A DNA stretch of 64,000 nucleotides from Theropithecus gelada (taxonomy: Eukaryota > Chordata > Mammalia > Primates > Cercopithecidae), in assembly GCF_003255815.1 (NCBI RefSeq), contig NC_037672.1, positions 107,212,686 through 107,276,685 on the forward strand. The letters are read 5' to 3'. Under the pieces are notes generated by a model, which saw nothing but the letters and a program-made list of their open reading frames with translations, ran no database searches and was not told where the DNA came from. The number at the start of each line of letters is the position of its first letter. The stretch's first letter is position 1. Below, piece after piece: positions 22,665-34,500 of the stretch. The position numbers were made by a program, and so were the translations under genes.

Positions 22665-25600
22665 CTAAAAAAGTGAGAAGGAAAATGTTGCTGCAGTTTT
22701 CTGGCTTTCAATTACTGTGTGTATTCTTTATAGTTACAGAAGTATAAGTTCTTAAAAATGCTTAGAAGAGTCTTAAGATGTGTCCATGATATATATGGCT
22801 TAAATTTTTTTTGACTCTTCTCAAATGGGAAAAGAGATTAATTCTGTATAGTTTTATATACATGGAGTTAATTCTATATAACTTCCTCCATTTCCTAAAA
22901 AATTCCCAAGATAGACAATGACTGAGACATGAGATTACTAAAAAGAAGTCAAACAAAATTATTCACTACGAAAGCAAAGAACCATTATCAAAATATTTTT
23001 CAGCTGGGCATGGTGGCTAATGCCTGTAATCCCAGCACTTTGGGAGGCTGAAGTAGGCAGATCATTTGAGGTCAGGAGTTCGAGACCAGCCTGGCCAACA
23101 TGGTGAAACCCTGTCTCTACTAAAACTACAAAAATTAGCTGGGTGTGGTGGCAGGCACCTGTATTCCCAGCTACTCGGGAGGCTGAGGCAGGAGAATCAC
23201 TTGAACCCAGGAGGCAGAGGTTGCAGTGAGCCAACATTGCACCACTGCACTCCAGCCTGGGCAACAGAGTGAAACTCTCCCAAAGAAAAAAAGACAAACA
23301 CACACACACATATATATGTAATATATATACACGTATATATTATATATAATATATATGTAATAAATACATATATAACATTTATACACATATAATACATATT
23401 ATATATACACATATATGTGTAATACATATTATATATACATATATATACATATATATACATATATATATACATATATATATAAAAAATGCTGAGTGCAATG
23501 GCTCAAACCTGTAATCCCAGCACTTTAGGAGGCCAAGGCTGGAGGATCACTTGAGCCCAGGAGTTTGAGACCAGCCTGGGCAACACAGAAAGACCCAGTC
23601 TCTACAGAAAAGTTAAAAAGTTAGCCAAGCATGGTGGTGCATGCCTATAGTCCCAGCTACAGGGGGGCTGAGGCTCAGTTTCTCAAAATTGAGGCTGCAG
23701 TGAGCCATGATCATGCTACTGCACTCCAGCCTCAGTGACAGAGTAAGACCTTGTCTCAAAAAAAAAAAAAAATTAAAGCTTCAGGACAACTACCACAATG
23801 GCACTACCACCCTCAGTAAATGATGGTAGGCTAATGTTAATATAATTAGACTTGCTGTTTTACTCAATATAACTCTCAGGAATGATTTTTCTGTAAGGTA
23901 TTTTACACTTTCATTTAGCACTCTGTGCCATGTGGTCAAAGAAAATTATAAGTCTGAGAGCTTCAGGATGGAATCACTGTGTCCCAACAGAAAGACCTGA
24001 CCCAAACCAATCAAAGGTGAAACTTACAGGACCTTAGCCAAGAGAGGTAATTATATGTTTGTTTTAAACACCACACACCTTCTGCAACGGAGTAACACAT
24101 AAGGAAGTCAGCTCCAGCAGGCAGCGTGTAAACGGAGGCTGCATCTACCTCAGTTATGTTGGTGTCCAGCTTGTCTGTCTGATTATCTACTGCATCCAAA
24201 GGAATGACTGGCACATCGTGCTGGTCTCCCCGACATGCCTACAAGACAAGGAGGAAAAACCCACCTCTTTGCCTACTGTTTTCTTCCCAGTGCTTAATGT
24301 GTGCAGTGAACGTGTAAGCCGGTACACCTTCATTACAACAGAAACCACATTCTGAGCAGTTCAGAAGCAATACATTCAGGTTTAGAGGGGACAAAAGCCA
24401 ACAAAGCTGTTTCCTACTTATGTTTTCTTTTAGTTAATTATTATTATTATTATTTTTGAGATGGAGTCTCGCTCTGTCACCCAGGCTGGATGGAGTGCAA
24501 TGGCGCGATCTCCGCTCACTGCAAGCTCCGCCTCCCAGGTTCACACCATTCTCTAGAGTGGCCGGGACTACAGGCGCCCGCTACCACGCCCGACTAATTT
24601 TTTGTATTTTTAGTAGAGACGGGGTTTCATCGTATTAGCCAGGATGGTCTTGATCTCCTGACCTCGTGATCCGCCTGCCTTGGCCTCCCAAAGTGCTGGG
24701 AATACAGGCGTGAGCCACTGCACCCGGCCTTTTAATGTTTTAAGAAAAAATTGGCATCCCCAAGTATACATAAAATTATGTTGGTAGAAGGGTAGACTGT
24801 AGAGGAAAAAGCTTGTGGTTTTAAAATTTCTTATGGATTAACCACACCCAGGGCACACCTTCGCTTTTGAAAGCTATAGTATTGACCTAAGTGTTTCTGT
24901 TTAGGCAGGCAGTGTATCTCCAGATTGACTTTTGCTTGCCTGGCTGCTGCTATAAATTGTTAGGAGTTAAAATGACATCCAGCCTGACCTGACAAGATAC
25001 CTGTTAATGCACCTTCTTCCTTGTGTGCCCATTAAAAAGTGAGGTCTCAAATTTTTACCCACTAATTTTGACTCACTCAGAATTTACATTAAATTTAGAC
25101 TCACTCAAAATTAACATTAAATTCTGACTCACTCAGAGGCTAACACTAAACTCTTCTCGTAAGTGACTTTTACAGGCTGAATTGTGTTCCCACCAAATTC
25201 ATATGCTGAAGTCCTAGCCCCAGTACCTCAACTATGACTGTATTTGAAGACAGGGCCTTTAGAGGTGATAAAGAAAAATGAGGTCATACGGGTGAACCCA
25301 AATCCAACATGACCAGTGTCTTCATAAGAAGAAATTGGGACACAGACATGCACAGAAGAAAGACCATATGAAGGCACAGGGACAAGACAGCCACCTACAA
25401 GCCAAGAAGGGAGGCCTCAGAAGAAACCAACCCTCCCCACATCTCCATCTCAGACTTCCAGCTCCGGGACTGTGACGATAAATTCCCGCTGTTGAAACCA
25501 TACAGACTGTGGTGCTTTGTTATGGCCACCTTATACACGAATACAGTCAGCTAGTAAGATTCTGTTATAGCATTATAAATGCATCAATCAGTTCTGAAAT

Positions 25601-28500
25601 GGTTAAAGAATTATGAGCATCAAAAGTCCTGAATGATTTAAAATCATAAATAGAAAATCCCTACTACCCCATTTTTATAGGCAAATTTTAATCTTGGTAT
25701 CAGCAGGCTTATTTTCAGGCCTTGTTTTCTACTGTCCTTCTTAAATAAAACAGAACACCTTTAACCTGATGGCATCACCTGCCCAGTCAACTGCAATAAG
25801 AGTAAACAGCGAGCCTCTACTGAGGGCGTGCCGTATGCCAGGTACCGTTCTAAGTGGTTTTCATTCATTAGGTAATTTTGCCCGCACAACCACCCCATGA
25901 GGGAGGTGCTCTTTTTACCAAGAATCTAAGGCATACAGAGAAAGTAACTTGGCAAATTATTTCCTTCATTTGTGGCTTTCTTCCTGTAGTAGCTCGTTAG
26001 TTATTTCCACTTCTCTTGTGTTCGACAGTGTTGACCACTCCCTTTTTCATGAAACAATCATGTCATTATGTGTTTCTTATTTTTCTCGTGGTGTCCATCC
26101 TCTTCAGTATCTTCCCTCTTCAGCCCATTCCTCATGGGTGCCCCGCAGTTTTGTTTTACGCTCCTTTTTCAGGTGGTATTCAACATAAGTAAACTCATCT
26201 AATCCCATGGTTTCCATGACCACCTCCTGATTTCTTTCTCCAGCCGAGGCCACCTGTCTTAGGTTCTACACCTGTATCACCAATTCCATGTCCCACAGAC
26301 ATTCCAATGCAGTTGTCCAAACCAGAAACGAGGCAGTCATCCTTCACTTCTAACAGCCACTTCCTCACCCCAAAACAAGGTTTTATGGTAGGATGTGAAA
26401 TGCAGTTTCATGTTTGATACGGTTTGGATTTTTGTCCCCTCCAAATCTCATGTTAAAATGTGGTTCCCAGTGTGGGAGGTGGGGCCTGGTAGAAGGTGAC
26501 TGGCTCATCGGGGAGGATCTCTCATGAATGTTTAGCATCTTCCCCTTGGTGATAAGTGAGCTCTCACTCAGTTCACATGAAATCTGGTTATGTAAGAGAG
26601 TCTGACACCTCCCCCTTAGCACTCTCTTGCTCCCACTCCCACCAAGTCATATGCTGGCTCTCCGTCACCTTCCACCATAATTGTAAGCTTCCTAAGGCTT
26701 CACCAGAAGCAGATGCCAGCACCATGTTTCCTGTACCGCCTGCAGAACTGTGGGCCAATCAAATCTCTTTTCCTTATAAATTACCCAGTCTCAGGTATTT
26801 CTTTATAGCAATGCAAAAATAGACGTTATAACATAATATTACGTCCTCCATGCCATTCATGGAAATACAGAATTGTGGCACTGGCATGTCAGGTTTCTCT
26901 TTTGTAGTTCAGAATCTTTGGCTGGGTGCAGTGGCTCATGCCTGTAATCCCAACACTTTGGGAGGCCAAGGTGGGCAGATCACCTGAGGTCAGGAGTTCA
27001 AGACCAACCTGGCCAACATGGTGAAACCCTGTCTCTATGAAAATACTAAACTTAGCCAGGCATGATGGCAGGTGCTTGTAATCCCAGCTACTCAGGAGGC
27101 TGAAGTGGGAGAATCATTTGAACCCCGGGGCAGAGGTTGCAGTGAGCTGATACTGCACCATTGCACTCCAGCTTGGGGGACAGAGCGAGACTCCATCTCA
27201 AAAAAAAAAAAAAATCCTTAATGATGTGCCAAGTAATATTATTCATGCAAAAAAAAAAATTTTTTTTGAGACAGAGTCTCTGACACCCAGGCTGGAGTGC
27301 AGTGGTGTGTTCTCGACTCACTGCAGCCTCTGCCTCCCAGGTTCAAGCAATTCTTGTGCCTAATGGCTGGCATTACAGGCACCTGCCACCATGCCCAGCT
27401 AATTTTTGTATTTTTAGTAGAGACAGAGTTTCACCATGTTTGCCAGGCTGGTCTTTCACTGTTGACCTCAGGTGATCTGCCTGCCTCGGCCTCCCAATGT
27501 GCTGAGATTACAGGCATGAGCTATCACACCTGTAAAAAATACTTTTATCCCTAAAACCAATTTGGCAGCGGGGAAACAATTTTGGTTTAAGGGGCAATGT
27601 GAAAGGGATGAGACAGGATAGGACTAGAAGGCTTTATTTTTCCATTCTTTCTACTGGTTTATATGCTCTCCACCTCCCAAAGAAGCAAACTTAGTCTGAT
27701 AAGGTTGCCTTGCACAGCACTCTTTAGTCAGCAGGTACCTTTTCCAATGGCTCTCCTTGATATCATGCTGGGCCAGCGAGTAGCACATTGGTTACTTTGT
27801 GAGTCACTTCAAGTGTCAATCCAAATGCTGTTACTTTGTAATATAGACAATGAGAGTGTCAAAGAATTATTACTAACAGCTCAAAGTGCAACTCTGATTG
27901 GCCAGAATTCAAAAAGGGCCTGTCCAATTACTGGAGAAAGTTACTTTCAAAATTGGCTTTTAGACCTTTATCACATGTTCCAAATGACAGACTTTATAAT
28001 TAAGATGACAACGTAATCAGTCTTACCTGAATGATAAATATCTTGGGTTTTCCAACCAGGCTCCGACACTTGTCTCCTTTGAACAAGCCAGTTAATGTCT
28101 GAATTTCGATTTTAGCATCATATGCATAAACGTGATTGCCTTCGCCATGGCTCAGGAAGACACACACAAAGCAATCGGCATCTGCGTGGCTAGAGGTTGA
28201 CACTATAAAGGACCCAAAAGAGAATATAGAAATGAAAACACGATGCTTGTTATCTACACATAAAAATTCAGTTTATTAATACTAGAATAAAGTTACGTCC
28301 ATATGACTGGGAAGAGGAAAATTTGTAGTTTTGTCTTTTTTGGTTTTTTGAGACAAGAGTTTCACTCTTGGTGCCCAGGTTGGAGTGCAGTGGCACGATC
28401 TTGGCTCACGGCAACCTCCACCTCCCTGGTTCAAGCGATTCTCCTGTCTCAGCCTCCCAAGTAGCTGAGATTACAGATTCGAAACCATACCCAGCTAATT

Positions 28501-28532
<32 letters not shown>

Positions 28533-31500
28533 GAGACGGAGTCTGGCTCTGTCGCCCAGCCTGGAGTGCAGTGGCCGGATCTCAGCTCACTGCAAGCTCC
28601 GCCTCCCGGGTTTACGCCATTCTCCTGCCTCAGCCTCCCGAGTAGCTGGGACTACAGGCGCCCGCCACCTCGCCCGGCTAGTTTTTTTGTATTTTTTAGT
28701 AGAGACGGGGTTTCACCGTGTTAGCCAGGATGGTCTCGATCTCCTGACCTCGTGATCCGCCCGTCTCAGCCTCCCAAAGTGCTGGGATTACAGGCTTGAG
28801 CCACCGCGCCCGGCAATTTTTGTATTTTTAGTAGAGACAGGGTTTTGCCATGTAGCCAGGCTGGTCTCGAACTCCTGACCTCAAGTGATCCACCCACCTT
28901 GGCCTCCCAAAGTGCTGAGATTACAGGCATGAGCCACCACGCCTGGCCTATTCTTTAATAAGTGTAAAATATCTGTAATGAAACAACTTATTTTAGTCTT
29001 AAACAGAATATACCATACTGTATCTTATGTTTTAAAAAATCCAAATTTATTCAAGGTCAGAGTAACAGAGTTTGACCAAATTTCATTAGCCTTTCTAAAA
29101 CACAGAATGATGTGGAAAACATAAAGGGATTATGATAGGGAATGTCATTTAAGATCCAAGTTACTTTGGCAATAAACTAAAAATTTCCTTGAATCAGCAG
29201 AGACCTTAGAGCAAAAGACCCAGGAACTGCTGCTCAACAACTCCCCACACGTTGCTGCACTTTCACCATAGGAATACAGCACTTAGGGCCAGGCGCGGTG
29301 GCTCACGCCTGGAATCCCAGCACTTTGGGAGGCCGAGGCAGGTGGATCACTTGAAGCTGGGAGTTCAAGACTAGCCTGGCCAACACGGTGAAACCCTGTC
29401 TCTACTAAAAACACAAAATTAGCCGGGCTTGGGGGTGAGCTACTTGGTAAGCTGAGGCAGGAGAATCGCTTGAACCCAGGAGGTGGAGGTTGCAGTGAGC
29501 TGAGATCATGCCACTGCACTCCAGTCTGGGGGACACAGCGAGATTCCATCTCAAAAAAAAAAAAAAAAAGATTATAGCACTTAGAGCTTCCAAAAGAGTA
29601 CTCAAGGCCGAGTGCGGTGACATGAGACTGATGTCTTCCAAAGCTTCTGAGCAAAGTAGAAAAGCTGGTAAGCAGCCAAAGTTAAAATGATGTGCAGTTT
29701 AAAGAAGAGCTCTGAAGAAAGTTTAAAGTAATTATGCAAATATAATGGTTGGCAAATGATTTGAATACCCGTGGTATGCAGTGATGATTATAATACAGGT
29801 TGTAATCAGAATACGTACCCCATATTGATGGAAGAATTAAAGGAGGTAATGTATGTAAACCAACACTATTTGGAAACCAGTGAGAAAATCGGTCATGAAA
29901 GGAGTCAATAAGAAAAAGCCTATTGACTGCCCAGCACCTGTAGTAGTTGCATTTTAGGCTTTTACCGCCAATTGAAGGGGTCATTTCATTCATTTCTACA
30001 ATAGACTGTAACAAGTGGTATGCTAAATATAAACTTTAGAGGCATAATTCTTTGCAAGGGTCTCTAAATGTGCTGGGTAACGGAAACACAGAAGCATACC
30101 CAAAACCTGTAACCTGTGCTAAATTAATACTTTTTTTGTCACATAAGTAATTGCTTGTACCTGTCTTTACAGATAGGATAAAGGACTCAATCTCATTAGA
30201 GGAAGATGAACTATATAATAGCAAAACTACCTACCCTCATGAATTTTGAGCAGTAGTTCTTCTGCTTTAAGATCGTTAAAGCATTTCACTTCAAATCCTA
30301 GATCTGAAAACCTAGTGATATATTAAATGAAATGTTAGCCTATAAACTTCAAAGTTGTCAAATATCCTTACTTTGGAGGAATCTATACACATTTTAATGA
30401 CACAAATTTTCTTTCTTTAGGAGAAAAGAAATGAAATATAACAATGGTGGTTTTCCCTTCATTCACCATGGTAGGAAAGGATTTAATCATGACAGCCGAT
30501 TCAGTTTAGAGTGGTGTTGTCTACTATGCAAATGTTAGTACAAATGCAAAGCCTGTCAACATTTAACAGAACAGAGTAAGGAAGGTAACTCAGGCAAGTT
30601 CTTAAGGGAGGCTGCATCAACGCGAGGCCCATCTTTAAACACTCTTGATCTGCTATTACCTCATTAGTGTTGACAAGTTATGATAAGTAACTTTTTTTCC
30701 CTACTTCTATGAGTCTGGAATTTTTTTAATTTTTAATTTTTTTTAAAAACTTTTCTTTTGGAAGCCTGGAAAAAAAATTATTTTATTTTTTAATTTTAGA
30801 GACAAGGTCTCCCTCTGTAGCCCAGCCTGGAGTGCAGTGGTACGATCACAGCTCAGTGCAACCTTGAACTCCTGGGCTCAAGCAGTCCTGCCCCTTCAGC
30901 CTCCAGAGTAGCTGGACTACCGCCACCATGCCCAGCTAATTGATTTTTATTTTTTGTAGAGACAGGGTCTCACTCTGTTGCCCAGACTTGTCTCAAATGC
31001 CTTGCCTCAAGTGACCCTCCCACTTTGGCTTCCCAAAGTGCTGGGATTACCAGCATGAACCACCACACCTGGCCAAACGTAATTTTATCACTTAACTGCC
31101 TCATCTTGATATGTAGATAAAACTACTACCTGCGGGTAAGATTGTCTCTGTCTGTGCAGGTGCCCCGCCTTTCTGGCAGTGTTAAGTGCCAAAAGAACCT
31201 CTCATGATTGAAGATTAAAGCAATTCCTCTCCTCCTGTGGTCCATTTTGTACTTTTCTGCCGGATCAAATATTTCTCTGTTAATGAAAAGTTCAAAAACA
31301 ATCACTTCAAGTCATATTAAATAATGAGCCCCTCCAAGTTCTAGGTCAACATGTAGATAGAGAGCTGAGCTTCCTCCTTGCCAGGCTGATGTTCCACTGG
31401 TATGCTCCAGGAAAGGCCATGCTAATAAGGAAAGTCCTGAAATATCTCTCTGGCAATTGGTAAACAGCAGCCATGTGCCATCCTGACATCCCTAACCCTC

Positions 31501-34500
31501 TGCCTTGATGTCTTTCCCTGGGCCCCCAGGATCCAGCAACCAAGAATAACCACGAGGCTCAGAACCAAGCTCTAGCTCTAGGCTCATGCCATGCCGGTAT
31601 GTATTCTGACTCCAGGTCCCTCGACAACCAGGGGCAGCACCACCTGCCTATCGACAAATCAGTTCCCCAAAGGCTAAAACTTGGCCTACTCAGTTCTTCT
31701 TTCCAGCTCCCAGGACCCATTCTTGCTTTGATTTCTGTAGGCTGATCATGACCATCAAAGGAAGAGACCTTTATTAGAAAAGAGTATGGCTTTACCTTTT
31801 AGAGAAAGCATCTGTTTCTGTCATGTTTTCTTCCCCACCTATTAAAAAAAAGTTGATTTTTGTTCATGATTTTTTACTTAAGGCAGTAAAATATAGTAGG
31901 AACTCCCATTCCCCTTCCAACTCCCAAACTCTAAGACCCTTCTGTTTAGGTTAGTTTAAAAGCCAAAGTATACGAAGAGAAGGAAATGAAACTGCTTACT
32001 AATAAACTAAATTAACAGCTCTATGCTTTCCCATCCCCAACTCGACCTGCAAAATAACAATCTTAGAAATGGAGAAAATATTACACAAATGCATTCACTG
32101 CAAAATATGCGTAGAGTAACATAGTTCTGTGATTATGGAGTTGAAATATGAAGTTGCTTTGTTATGCAGAAAATGTTTTTGCACATATTTTCTGAAACAA
32201 AGAATTGAGTCCTACAGGAGAACTGAAATACAGTGTGTGGTTAATGCTGGATTAGCAGTGGTGTAGGCCTGGAAGAGGTAGAAGTTTGGGTGGAGGAAGG
32301 GAAGGGCAACGGCAAAGACTTGGACCTTGGATCTCCTGCATGACACGTCCGCATTTCCAACTCTATAAGGGAGCTCTCTGCTCTCCAATCTCAACTGGAC
32401 TCCCTACTCCCTGGACAGCCAGCCTTCCACTGAATTCCTATCTACTCTCCAGAGCAGTGCTATGTCATGGAACTGTCTGTGATGGTGGAATTGTTCCATA
32501 TTTGCACTGTCTCATAAGGTAGCCACTGGCCACATGTGTCTACTGAGCATTGAAATGTAGCTAGTGCAACTGAGGAACTCAATTTATTTTCAATTTAAAA
32601 TTGGCCAGTGGCGTCTACACCAGACAGTGCAAAAAGTGTGGCATCTTCTACAATAAAGTCCCCATCCACTCATGCATCTGTTTTTACCTGATAGCTCAAC
32701 AGCTTAGAGAGGAAACAGTAATGAATAAACCGAAATATTAGCAGTATAGCAAGAGGCACCCTTCAGTTGAGGAGGAATGACCGTAAAGCATGGACTCTTA
32801 CCCATCATCTCCTAGCCAAAAGGATTGTGTTTCCCTGACCTTAGGAGATCTCCCCATTACTAGCCCACATCACCTGATGGTTCTAACCTCACTTCTCCTA
32901 AAAAAAAATACAAGGTGGGGAATTCAGTTCAAGTCCCCTTTAGCCTATTCCTCCGGGAACTGCCCCAAGCAATCAGACCCAACTAAGACCCCACTAAGGC
33001 ATCCCTCTGTCCATAAGCCCTAAGTCAGTTTTGCTCAACCTTGGACATCAGAATTCCTGGTGTGGATGTTAAAATGCAGATTCCTGGATCCTAACTGAGA
33101 GAGAATCAGAATCTTAGAGGAAGGAGGTGACAGCTTCATTTTTCACAAAGCGATTTTTACACTAAGGTGTGAGAGCTAAAAGCAACTTCTCCAACTGGTC
33201 CTCCCCGCTGCATGGCAGATGAGAAAGCTGTTTAGTCCGACCTTTGCCCTAGGTGAGCACAGGTACTTCCTACTCCACACACTGCTCTATGAAGACAGCA
33301 CAGGGATTTCACTCTTCCCATTTTCAAAAGCTGTCGGGATCTACTGCCTTTTGATAACCTCACCTGCTTATCTTTTAACCAATTAGACTACAAAGAAACA
33401 GTAACTTCAAGAAAATTAAACCCATATGTCACAACCATCTGCCTCACCCGCCAAAATTCTGCACAACTTGGAAAGCACTCAGTGTCTCAGCGTCTGCCCT
33501 GGTGGTAGCAGGCCAGCGGCTCACCACCTGCGGCTTCTGCTCCATACCGACTGCTGAGCCGGAGGCTGCTCACAGCCTAACTCGCAGAAGCTGTGCCAAA
33601 TGGCTGCTCAGCAAACTAACTCATATCCCTCAGGGTGAAAACACTGGAGATGTATTCTTGCTTGGGTCTTTAAAACTCTTGTTTCTCATATTGCCAAAGA
33701 AGTAGCTTCCCAGTTGTTAGCTGATATATTAGTAACTTAAGATGTGAGTTTGGGTTGTTTCAAATATGCCCTCACATTAGTCAAGACCTACAGGTTTAAG
33801 AATGGCTAACTAGTATCAAGTAGCTGCTCAAGAAAATCTATTTAAAACGACGTGCGGGCCGGGCATAGTGGCAAGTCTATAGTCCCAGTTACTTGGGAGG
33901 CTGAGGCAGGAGGATCTCTTGAGCCCAAGAGTTCTAGGATATAGTGTGCTATGACTGCCCCTGTAAATAGCCACCATACTGCAGCCTGAGTAACAGAGCT
34001 AGACCCCATCTCTTAAAATAATATATTCAGTTTCAAAGTTAACAGATTTGGCAACCTCAGTGAGGGAATTTTTTTTTTTTTTTTTTTAAAGTTTTTGTGT
34101 TGTTTGTTAATGCTACAGATGTAGGGAAAAACCTAGGCTCTGGACACCGGTTCTGATGCTGGCTGGCTGTAACTTACCTTCACTCTCACAAAGTGCACCC
34201 TGCATCCTGTAGTACCAATTAATGACCAGGTCCAGTGGCCACTCTAGCAAACACCGAATCAGAACAAAATGCTATGGAGACAGATGTCAGGACCTAAGTT
34301 CCAATACTTTTCTGGAGTTGATAAACTTTACCCACAGATTGCAAAGAAAATAACACATCATGACCACCTTGAGCTGTGTATCCCAAGCAGACAAGCTTTC
34401 CAGAAGGGGGCACTTAAGTATCATTATGCCGCATTTATATTTATTTTTTATTTCTATATTTTTGAGACGGAGTCTCACTCTGTCACCCAGGCTGGAGTGC

